Assembly (NCBI GenBank): GCA_036558125.1
Contig: DATBGE010000147.1
Coordinates: forward strand, 1 to 7,093
Reading direction: 5' to 3'
From: DATBGE01 sp036558125
Lineage (GTDB): Bacteria; Gemmatimonadota; Gemmatimonadetes; Gemmatimonadales; GWC2-71-9
DNA: 7,093 nucleotides
In this document: in pieces, positions 1 to 4,798 of the stretch
Layout of the letters: each line of letters starts with the position of its first letter
How positions within the stretch are numbered: position 1 is the first letter of the stretch
The notes under the pieces: model-generated
Seen by the model: only the letters and a program-made list of their open reading frames with translations
Databases searched by the model: none
What the model was told of the DNA's origin: nothing
Program-made: the position numbers and the translations under genes

Positions 1-21
1 CGATTGGTTTCACCCGAGGGA

Positions 22-51
22 CAGCGGGCCCGACAGGAGCCGGACCCGCTG
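22..51 (-). terminator. Hairpin downstream of the GlcG/HbpS-like lipoprotein gene
   Basis: The arms CAGCGGG (22-28) and CCCGCTG (45-51) form a perfect 7-bp inverted repeat. Two further C-G pairs are possible inside it across a one-base bulge. It starts about 25 bases past the stop codon of the lipoprotein gene, in the direction of its transcription, which is where a terminator would sit. No T-run follows the hairpin on the minus strand, so it is not a classical intrinsic terminator. It may instead stop or protect the 3' end with other factors. The stem is seen directly; its role is inferred. Confidence 0.4.
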
Positions 52-75
52 AAGCTGCATCGAACGCCGGGTAGT

Positions 76-861
76 TCAGCTGATCGGATACAAGGTCGGC
101 ATGTCGAAGGTATCTTCGGTGCCGCCGCAGGTCGGATGGCCGAAGCCGCTCGCGCTCACTCCGCCGGTGATGTCGTAGATAATGTCATCGGTGCCGGCAT
201 CGACCCCGCCCGGCACGAAGTCGAGTGCCAGAGCATCACGCAACCGCCAGGCGATGTTGTGATCGGCGCAGGAGGTATCTCCGCTGACTCCCACCGCACC
301 AATGAGCTCGCCAGCCGCATTGTACAGAGCGAGTCCGCCACCGAAGACGTTCACCCCACCCGGCTTCTTCCCGACCATGAAGTCGTTCACGGTACCGTAG
401 TCATTGATGTCGCCGCCGTAGACGACGTCGGTATTGACCGGATTGCTCTCCTGAAGACCGAAGAGACTGCCTCCAGGCTGGGTCGCGCTGTACAGGTTGG
501 CGGTCGACAGCGCGAAGCCATTCAGGCTGAAATCATTGGCGGTATTCGCCTTTTGGGCCGAGATCGCCCGACTGCCGAGCCACTGGTCACCCACGCCGGC
601 ACCGCTATGCACGACAGCGACGACGACGCCCGCCCGGTCCACGACGGTCGCCCACATCGGGAAATCCAGTCCGCCGTTGGTCGAGGACACTGCGGTCTCG
701 AGCGCGGTCTGGAGATCCGCCTGGGTAACAATCGGATCGGGCGTGAACGTGGGAATTGCCGCGTTGTTGTTGGTGATGTCATCACCGCAAGCAGCGACGA
801 GGGCCACCGCAACAATCACCGCAGGGAGCCGCACCGGGCGGCTTCCCAGAATTGTCGACAT
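76..861 (-). CDS. GlcG/HbpS-family (DUF336-like) lipoprotein
   Basis: Predicted 261-residue lipoprotein with a GlcG/HbpS-like heme-binding fold. The N-terminus has a basic stretch, a hydrophobic segment (about 14-24) and the lipobox LVAAC, making Cys25 the lipidation site. A short Asn/Thr/Pro linker follows. The core (about 44-212) shows the family pattern: WATVVDRAGVVVAVV, then an Ala/Lys-rich helix (ISAQKANTA), an FS...L stretch, the glycine-rich FGGGLALYNAAGELIGAVGVSGD, and a final helix beginning CADHNIA. Family members are usually about 130-160 residues. This one is longer, with an extra C-terminal tail of about 50 residues. Cys198 and Cys245 could form a disulfide. I chose the ATG at 861 because GGAAGGAG lies 8 bases upstream. 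A GTG three codons earlier overlaps that ribosome site and is unlikely. Family proteins bind heme or small molecules outside the cytoplasm; the ligand here is unknown. The family call is fairly sure, the function is not. Confidence 0.82.
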   Translation of the reverse strand: MSTILGSRPVRLPAVIVAVALVAACGDDITNNNAAIPTFTPDPIVTQADLQTALETAVSSTNGGLDFPMWATVVDRAGVVVAVVHSGAGVGDQWLGSRAISAQKANTANDFSLNGFALSTANLYSATQPGGSLFGLQESNPVNTDVVYGGDINDYGTVNDFMVGKKPGGVNVFGGGLALYNAAGELIGAVGVSGDTSCADHNIAWRLRDALALDFVPGGVDAGTDDIIYDITGGVSASGFGHPTCGGTEDTFDMPTLYPIS

Positions 862-944
862 GGAATGCACTCCTTCCTTCCGATACAGGAGTAAGAACCG
901 ACTGACTGCACCGCTCGATCACGACGCTCTGTGGGGCGGGGATC

Positions 945-960
945 TGGCGAGGAAACGCCA
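945..960. repeat. Short inverted repeat upstream of the lipoprotein gene
   Basis: TGGCG (945-949) and CGCCA (956-960) are perfect 5-bp arms around a 6-base loop, about 85 bases upstream of the lipoprotein start at 861. It could be an operator or a leader hairpin, but arms this short arise by chance in GC-rich DNA. No clear -35/-10 pair was found beside it. Confidence 0.2.
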
Positions 961-1162
961 ATCGGGTGTCGGAGACACGATGAGGCCCGAGGCACGCGCG
1001 GAGACAGACGCGGCGGTCAGGCCACCGAGGAGGGGAAGAACTTCGGAATTGCTCGGATGCGCCGAGTTGTGAGACGTAGTGGCCATCCTGGCCCGGCGTG
1101 GGAAACCAAAGTGAGACAGCCGGTGGCCCGGGACAATAGGGACTTAGGGGAAGCCTCTCGGT

Positions 1163-1181
1163 GTAATCTCCCAGTAATCTC
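1163..1181. promoter_or_regulatory. Direct repeat GTAATCTC with 11-bp period, operator candidate
   Basis: Two exact copies of GTAATCTC (1163-1170 and 1174-1181) are separated by 3 bases, so they recur every 11 bp, about one helical turn. Read on the minus strand this is GAGATTAC-tgg-GAGATTAC. Tandem sites with this period are typical of OmpR/PhoB-type response regulators binding as head-to-tail dimers. It lies in the long gap upstream of the lipoprotein gene, about 300 bases from its start, so any link to that gene needs a long leader. The repeat is seen directly; the operator role is inferred. Confidence 0.3.
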
Positions 1182-1260
1182 TGGAAATCCTCCTCAAGCG
1201 TTTCGCGTTTCTCCCGTGACCCGGCCAACGCGCGTTCTGACCCCTCGACGCTCTGCCAGT

Positions 1261-1476
1261 GGAGCCCGCACGCCACCCACCTCAGGGGCCGTCTGGTGGG
1301 CACCTCTGGGAGGTGGCGGTCTCCGCCTGCTAGATCCCAGCCCCAGTTATGCCGTAGGGATCAACAACCGGCGGCAAGTGATTGGGGTTGACCGTACGGT
1401 ACCCGGCGCGGACCACGCCCTGCTTTGGGAAGCACCCAAGGTCCAGCCGACGTCGGAGACAGGATCCCAGAGATGA
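1261..1476 (+). pseudogene. Remnant of a HAF-repeat extracellular protein
   Basis: In this plus-strand frame the translation reads SGAVWWAPLGGGGLRLLDP, then SYAVGINNRRQVIG, then ADHALLWE before a stop at 1474-1476. This matches the HAF-repeat pattern (a W/LWE strand, an 'LG..P' turn, 'A.GINN.GQVVG', then 'G..HAFLWE'), giving roughly one and a half repeat units. HAF proteins normally carry several to many repeats behind a signal peptide. Here no start with a ribosome site, no signal peptide and no further repeats are seen. Upstream of about 1261 the same frame shows no family character. I therefore read it as a leftover fragment of a decayed gene, lying tail to tail with the hydrolase gene. 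The alternative is chance resemblance in a short non-coding stretch. The plus orientation contrasts with all the intact genes. Confidence 0.45.
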
Positions 1477-1487
1477 CCCTGCGCCCC

Positions 1488-2294
1488 TCAGTCCGCGACC
1501 CTTCTGACAAACGCTACCAGATCCGAAGCAAATCGTTCCGGCTCTTCCCAGTGGGTCCCGTGGCCGGCGCCGGCGTAGACCACGAGCCTAGCATCGGGAA
1601 CGGCCGCCACAATCGCTTCCTGGTCGCTGCGACCGAACACCGAGTCCTGATCACCCCACGTCACGAGAGTCGGCGCCATGACCTGAGCCAGCTCGTCGGA
1701 ATGATCGACGTCGGCGAAGTCATGCCAGATCGATCTCCAGACCCGGGCTGGGAGCTTCCGACTCTCCTGGACAACCCGCTCGAGAAAGGTCGGCGGGATC
1801 GGCTGCGCCAGCGTGCTCGCCTGGAACTCGCGGACGAAGCGGGGATCCACCGGATCGGTCAGCTCCAGCACGGGCGCCCGCAGCTCGGACCACACCGGGT
1901 TCCCCCGCATCGCAGGACCCGAACCGATCAGCACCAGTCCAATCGTCCGATGGGGATAGTCCAGCGCGAAGCGTTGGGCGATGAGACTCCCCAGCGAGTG
2001 ACCCACCACCACGGCCGAATCGATCTCCAGCGCATCCATGAACTGCGCCACATCCTCGGCAAAATCACTCGGCCGGTAACCAGCCGTCGGGCGGCCCGTG
2101 TTACCGTGCCCCCGCTGGGAGATGGCGTAGGCGTGAATCGAAGAAGGGAGAAGCGGCAGGACCGGCTCGAAGGAATGCCACGAGTCGCTATATCCGTGCA
2201 GCATCACGACCGGAACGCCCAACCGGCTTCCCTGCTCCACGTACTGCACCCTAACTCCTGTCGCCAGATCGACATATTTCACTTCGGCAAACAT
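1488..2294 (-). CDS. Alpha/beta-fold hydrolase
   Basis: Complete 268-residue protein with the classic layout of a small alpha/beta hydrolase, a usual length for the family. The oxyanion-hole strand ends in MLHGYSDSW (His33-Gly34). The region SQRGHGNTGRP follows, as in epoxide-hydrolase- and haloperoxidase-like members. The nucleophile elbow is GHSLG with Ser100. The acid is probably Asp217 in WGDQDSVFG, and the catalytic histidine is His245 in GAGHGTHWEEPERF. A Ser nucleophile argues against haloalkane dehalogenase or epoxide hydrolase, which use Asp, and favours an esterase, lipase, C-C-bond hydrolase or cofactor-free perhydrolase. The substrate cannot be told from sequence. There is no signal peptide, so it is probably cytoplasmic. 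The ATG at 2294 has AGGAG 8 bases upstream. It is separated by about 200 bases from the YHS gene upstream and by over 600 from the lipoprotein gene downstream, so it is probably its own transcription unit. Confidence 0.9.
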   Translation of the reverse strand: MFAEVKYVDLATGVRVQYVEQGSRLGVPVVMLHGYSDSWHSFEPVLPLLPSSIHAYAISQRGHGNTGRPTAGYRPSDFAEDVAQFMDALEIDSAVVVGHSLGSLIAQRFALDYPHRTIGLVLIGSGPAMRGNPVWSELRAPVLELTDPVDPRFVREFQASTLAQPIPPTFLERVVQESRKLPARVWRSIWHDFADVDHSDELAQVMAPTLVTWGDQDSVFGRSDQEAIVAAVPDARLVVYAGAGHGTHWEEPERFASDLVAFVRRVAD

Positions 2295-2308
2295 GGCTCA
2301 AGCTCCTG

Positions 2309-2319
2309 CGTGTCACACG
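2309..2319. promoter_or_regulatory. Palindrome CGTGTCACACG just upstream of the hydrolase ribosome site
   Basis: CGTGT-C-ACACG is a perfect 5-bp dyad around one central base. It lies about 15 bases from the hydrolase start codon and abuts its Shine-Dalgarno. A regulator bound here could act as a roadblock or cover a promoter. No convincing -35/-10 pair was found nearby. The dyad is seen directly; the function is a guess. Confidence 0.22.
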
Positions 2320-2379
2320 GTTCGGTACGGCTCTACCATGTGATGCGCAGTCTGGTGGATTCCGCGGACATTGGGGTTG

Positions 2380-2410
2380 GTACTCAGTACCTAGTACCTA
2401 GTACCTAGTA
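2380..2410. repeat. Tandem heptamer array GTACCTA
   Basis: One variant copy GTACTCA (2380-2386) is followed by three exact copies of GTACCTA (2387-2393, 2394-2400, 2401-2407) and a partial GTA, all in phase at 7 bp. It lies in the non-coding gap between the hydrolase and YHS genes and is AT-richer than its surroundings. It looks like a simple-sequence repeat that grows or shrinks by replication slippage. A role in regulation or phase variation is possible but not shown. Confidence 0.85.
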
Positions 2411-2435
2411 ACTATTGGGTTTCGAGTACGCTGGG

Positions 2436-2456
2436 CACGTCTCACGTCTCACGAGT
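2436..2456. repeat. Second tandem heptamer array CACGTCT
   Basis: Two exact copies of CACGTCT (2436-2442 and 2443-2449) and a third changed copy CACGAGT (2450-2456) repeat at 7 bp. The array starts 26 bases after the end of the GTACCTA array, has the same period and an unrelated unit. It sits within 50 bases of the 3' end of the YHS gene. No hairpin with a T-run was found in this gap. Confidence 0.75.
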
Positions 2457-2502
2457 TTGTGATGGTGGGGTTCTAGGAACAGGGAAAGGAACGGAGGACT
2501 GA

Positions 2503-2964
2503 TCAGTCCCGCGGTTTGTCCCGCAGCTGGGTCCAGTTGCTGTCGGCCAGCTTGATGTTCCCCGGAATGTCCGCCAGCCACTTCTTCTGCACGTCCTTGC
2601 TGTAGTTCAAGTACAGCTTGTTGTCCACCACTCGGTAGGCTTCCGGATCAACGTCCACCTTGTGGCCGTGAGCAACGCCGTAGGCGCAGTAGCCGCCATA
2701 TACGGGTAGGTATCGTGCGGGACTCGCGAGGAACGCGTCGCGGTTTGCCGTCGTGCTGAAACGGTAGGTGCCACCCGCGTAAGTGGCGGTAATGTCCGGC
2801 GATCCTTTCACCGGCTTCGCCGCGGTGAAGTACGCGACGGGATCATAGCCGCTGATGGCGACACCGGAACGGTTCACGTTGAGTTCCTGGGCCCCGGCCA
2901 CCACGGGGGACAGGCCAACGGCCAGCGCGAAGAGGGCCGCGCCGACGAGGTGTTTCACTTTCAC
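2503..2964 (-). CDS. Secreted YHS-domain protein
   Basis: Complete 153-residue exported protein. Residues 1-26 form a signal peptide: basic MKVKH, a hydrophobic core of about 15 residues, and a likely cut at or beside AGA-QE. The mature part matches the YHS-domain family found in many proteobacterial and related genomes: GVAISGYDPVAYFT (34-47), KGSPDITATYAGGTYRFSTTANRDAF, then YGGYCAYGVAHG with Cys93, DPEAYRVVDNKLYLNYSKDVQKKW, and an IPG..K.AD.NW end. YHS domains are thought to bind metal, as in copper ATPases and related proteins, but this stand-alone secreted group has no established reaction. The start is GTG at 2964 with AAGGAG 9 bases upstream. That ribosome site falls inside a predicted stem (see the leader entry), so translation may be controlled. 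A 103-base gap separates it from the peptidase gene, so read-through from that operon is possible. The family call is firm; the function is open. Confidence 0.9.
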   Translation of the reverse strand: MKVKHLVGAALFALAVGLSPVVAGAQELNVNRSGVAISGYDPVAYFTAAKPVKGSPDITATYAGGTYRFSTTANRDAFLASPARYLPVYGGYCAYGVAHGHKVDVDPEAYRVVDNKLYLNYSKDVQKKWLADIPGNIKLADSNWTQLRDKPRD

Positions 2965-2974
2965 GTCTTTACAC

Positions 2975-3025
2975 TCCTTGCTGAAGTTCCTGCCGGTTCC
3001 GCAGTGAACCGGGCCTCAGCAAGAA
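2975..3025 (-). promoter_or_regulatory. Nested 5'-leader hairpin covering the YHS Shine-Dalgarno
   Basis: In the minus-strand transcript TTCTTGCTGAGG (plus 3014-3025) can pair with CTTCAGCAAGGA (plus 2975-2986) over 12 bp, of which two are G-U. Inside it CCGGTTC (3006-3012) pairs perfectly with GAACCGG (2993-2999) around the 6-base loop ACTGCG. One base on one side and six (CAGGAA) on the other form an internal loop. The distal strand of the outer stem contains AAGGA of the ribosome site AAGGAG (2974-2979), which lies 9 bases before the GTG start. The UUCUU-AAGGA pairing resembles the U-rich anti-Shine-Dalgarno of RNA thermometers. There is no T-run, so a terminator for the upstream gene is less likely. 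The complementarity is seen directly; regulation is inferred. Confidence 0.5.
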
Positions 3026-3067
3026 CGCCAAAACGGGGACAGAGGTTCCCTTCCGCTTTGTGCAGGC

Positions 3068-4009
3068 CTATTGCCGACAGTGCGACCGGGCCCGCTTCGC
3101 ATCCTGCAGACTATTGCCAACCTCCGGCGCGATGTGGCCAGCAGCCAGATCCCACACACCTCCAGGACCGGCGACGATGAAGCGTCGGAGGGCGCTGTCG
3201 ACAGGCGCTGCTTCGGTGGCGAGCCAGAGGGCTGCTGGCAGGGCTCCCCACTTTCGGTCGAACGGGCCCGACGAGAGAGTCGCGAGGAGGGGCGCCGCAG
3301 TAGCCGAATCGGCGCAGGCGAGAGAGCGGAGATTGGACGCGAAGCGGGGTTCGAGGACCGTGAGAATCTCTCTGGCCCTGCTGGTGAGTTTGCCACTTGA
3401 ATCGACCCACTGACTGGACAGCGAGTAGTAGTTGCCGAGTCCTTCGGTCCAGATGTCGAACAGTGCCGCATCGAGGGGCGACTTGATGGGCCACGGGTGA
3501 GCCGTCAGCCACGCCTTCTGGAGGATGTGGGAGAACTCGTGGCGGAAGAGCCGGTCAATTCGGAGGGCGTTAGCCGGATCGTTCGAAGCACCATACAAAG
3601 CGAAGAGCCGCGACAAGTCGAAGCCGATCGTGTGGGGATCAGCGGTGAACGCATCCTCCCCGCCCCGGTTGCCCAGGATGATTCGGACGACTGGCGGCGG
3701 CTCGGCAGGAGAATAGAGTGAGGCGATCGGTGCGGCGAAGCCAAGCCAGGCCGGTTGGCGAGCGCGGATGAGGGAATCCCAGCTCGCCTCCTCCGGAGCG
3801 AGGAGTTTCCTCAGCGCGGCGACGGAGTCGTACTGGGCAGCATCGAGGCGGGAGCGGAGGATCGCTAGCCAGTCGTCCGTCGAGCGGCCGTCCCGAGTAA
3901 CCGCCGTGACGACGACGATATCGGGCGCCGGCCGCCCTTGAGAAAAGAGCGGCGGCGCGCACAGCGGAATCAGGCCTGCGCCTACAATCACCCTATAGTT
4001 ACGCCACAC
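3068..4009 (-). CDS. Exported HExxH zinc-metallopeptidase-like protein
   Basis: Predicted 313-residue protein. The N-terminus MWRNYR plus a hydrophobic stretch (about 7-23) ending LFSQG reads as a signal peptide. RLFRHEFSHILQKAW carries the HExxH zinc motif (His157, Glu158, His161). DIWTEGLGNYYS lies 28 residues later, and its Glu189 is well placed as the third zinc ligand, the gluzincin arrangement. Upstream, HTIGFDLSRLF resembles the strand before the active-site helix in DUF2268/DUF5700-type predicted peptidases. I cannot name the exact family. Basic residues and a histidine end the protein, and no other domain is seen. The start is GTG at 4009, only 3 bases after the stop of the DUF4386-type gene. 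TGGAG about 13 bases upstream is a poor ribosome site, so translation is probably coupled to that gene. A GTG at 3991 is a weaker alternative start that would shorten the basic N-region. The target protein is unknown. Confidence 0.75.
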   Translation of the reverse strand: MWRNYRVIVGAGLIPLCAPPLFSQGRPAPDIVVVTAVTRDGRSTDDWLAILRSRLDAAQYDSVAALRKLLAPEEASWDSLIRARQPAWLGFAAPIASLYSPAEPPPVVRIILGNRGGEDAFTADPHTIGFDLSRLFALYGASNDPANALRIDRLFRHEFSHILQKAWLTAHPWPIKSPLDAALFDIWTEGLGNYYSLSSQWVDSSGKLTSRAREILTVLEPRFASNLRSLACADSATAAPLLATLSSGPFDRKWGALPAALWLATEAAPVDSALRRFIVAGPGGVWDLAAGHIAPEVGNSLQDAKRARSHCRQ

Positions 4010-4012
4010 GGC

Positions 4013-4555
4013 TCATCGCGGCCGCTCCAGCCATTGTTTGGCGTCAATTCCGGCTACCAGGAGCCACAGGGTGAGGGCGCCTTCGCCGAGGATCCCTACA
4101 GCCATGTTGTAGGGGGCAAGGCTACTCGCGCGTGTCGGGGACAGATAAGTCAACCAGCCCAGACCGCCTATTGCCATGAGCACGCCGAAAAGTCGGGGAA
4201 GAAAGTTCGAGCGAAGAATCAAGTATCCGATCAAGAGGCAGTAGAGCCCGAAGAATACCAGGGGGCTGACGGGAGCAGCGAGCAGGTGCAGGGTCTTGAG
4301 AACTGTGATGCCGCATCCCAGAAGGCTGCTGATCGCTGCTAGTAGGGAGATGGCTTCGTCCACCGGCAAGAATAGGCGATTAAGGAGCAGCGTCACTACA
4401 ACGTAACAGGCAGTCGAGATGAGAAGGACGATGGACCCCAGCGTTCCACGAGCGACGAGAGCGGATGCTCCGGTCAGGATGTTGAGCAGGTAGAAGATAC
4501 CGGCAAGCCTGCCAGTGGAGCGCAGTGATGTTTCTGCGTCCAAGCTGACGGACAT
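4013..4555 (-). CDS. DUF4386-type multi-pass membrane protein
   Basis: Predicted 180-residue integral membrane protein. Six hydrophobic segments are visible at about 17-34, 38-60, 67-91, 96-114, 121-139 and 150-170. The opening TGRLAGIFYLLNILTG, the loop LRSNFLPRLFGVLMAIGGLGWLTYL and the end GEGALTLWLLVAGIDAKQW fit the DUF4386 family, whose function is not known. The usual length is about 210-230 residues, so this is a short member. I chose ATG 4555 because TAAGGAG lies 4 bases upstream and the family N-terminus follows. A longer reading to 4654 would add 33 residues with no family match and would read through the leader hairpins. It is the first gene of a two-gene unit with the peptidase-like gene, with 3 bases between stop and start. 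The pairing suggests a membrane partner for the exported peptidase, but that is only context. Confidence 0.78.
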   Translation of the reverse strand: MSVSLDAETSLRSTGRLAGIFYLLNILTGASALVARGTLGSIVLLISTACYVVVTLLLNRLFLPVDEAISLLAAISSLLGCGITVLKTLHLLAAPVSPLVFFGLYCLLIGYLILRSNFLPRLFGVLMAIGGLGWLTYLSPTRASSLAPYNMAVGILGEGALTLWLLVAGIDAKQWLERPR

Positions 4556-4592
4556 GGGTCTCCTTACCCGAAAAGTTTGGAAGTCATACGAC

Positions 4593-4618
4593 CCCGGCCG
4601 CGAGAGTTCCGCGCCGGG
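4593..4618 (-). promoter_or_regulatory. GC-rich hairpin in the DUF4386 leader
   Basis: CCCGGCCGCG (4593-4602) and CGCGCCGGG (4610-4618) pair over 9 bp with a one-base bulge and a 7-base loop. It lies about 40 bases upstream of the DUF4386 start, in the expected 5' leader. No T-run follows, and the ribosome site is not part of the stem. It could stabilise the leader or act as an attenuator remnant. Confidence 0.3.
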
Positions 4619-4628
4619 CCAGACCGCG

Positions 4629-4649
4629 CAACGCCAGGACTCGGCGTTG
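4629..4649 (-). promoter_or_regulatory. Second leader hairpin or dyad next to the putative promoter
   Basis: CAACGCC (4629-4635) and GGCGTTG (4643-4649) are perfect 7-bp arms around a 7-base loop. The dyad begins 5 bases past the TATATA on the minus strand, so it would sit at the transcription start. A DNA operator or a hairpin at the 5' end of the message are both possible. Confidence 0.3.
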
Positions 4650-4653
4650 TTCA

Positions 4654-4689
4654 TATATACGATTGTAATCTGAAGTTGACTCTCGACCT
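4654..4689 (-). promoter_or_regulatory. Putative promoter for the DUF4386/peptidase pair
   Basis: This is the most AT-rich stretch of the window. On the minus strand it reads TCAACTTCAGATTACAATCG followed by TATATATG. TATATA (4654-4659) is a plausible -10 box. No good -35 hexamer lies at 16-18 bases, so this would be an extended or activator-dependent promoter. It would give a leader of about 90 bases before the ATG at 4555. The call rests mainly on base composition and position. Confidence 0.3.
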
Positions 4690-4766
4690 CCTCGCTGCAG
4701 AAGCAGCCGTGACCGGCCGTAGCTCCAGCTTACCTACGGGTACCGGAGAGGGGAAGGCTCCGAGGA

Positions 4767-4798
4767 CGCGCCGGCTGACCCTCAGCGACTACCGCGCG
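4767..4798 (-). terminator. Hairpin directly after the NirK-like gene
   Basis: CGCGCCGG (4767-4774) pairs with CCGCGCG (4792-4798) across a one-base bulge, and inside it CTGA-CCC-TCAG (4775-4785) forms a small second stem. It starts at the very base after the TAG stop of the NirK-like gene. No T-run follows on the minus strand, so it is at best a weak or factor-dependent terminator. It may instead protect the 3' end of the message. Confidence 0.33.

Noticed and set aside
4..894. Long plus-strand open frame across the whole lipoprotein gene
   Set aside because: It is the mirror of a minus-strand gene that has a lipobox, a ribosome site and a family match. The plus-strand translation is rich in Arg/His/Gly with no recognisable domain.
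919..1086. Small minus-strand open frame of 55 codons (ATG at 1086) in the long gap
   Set aside because: No ribosome site is evident, there is no family resemblance, and the Ser/Pro/Arg-rich composition is like that of random high-GC sequence.
782..1303. Minus-strand open frame of 173 codons overlapping the lipoprotein start
   Set aside because: It overlaps the start of a well-supported gene in another frame and shows no domain or compositional sign of coding.
1425..2408. Plus-strand open frame opposite the alpha/beta hydrolase
   Set aside because: The minus strand has a full catalytic triad and a good ribosome site; the plus translation has no domain and runs into the heptamer repeat.
2380..2456. 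Possible CRISPR or integration-site array
   Set aside because: The units are only 7 bp with no spacers, and there are no cas, integrase or transposase genes; they are simple tandem repeats.
2977..3023. Hairpin before the YHS gene read as an intrinsic terminator of the peptidase gene
   Set aside because: No T-run follows either stem on the minus strand, and the outer arm overlaps the ribosome site of the next gene, which fits a leader element better.
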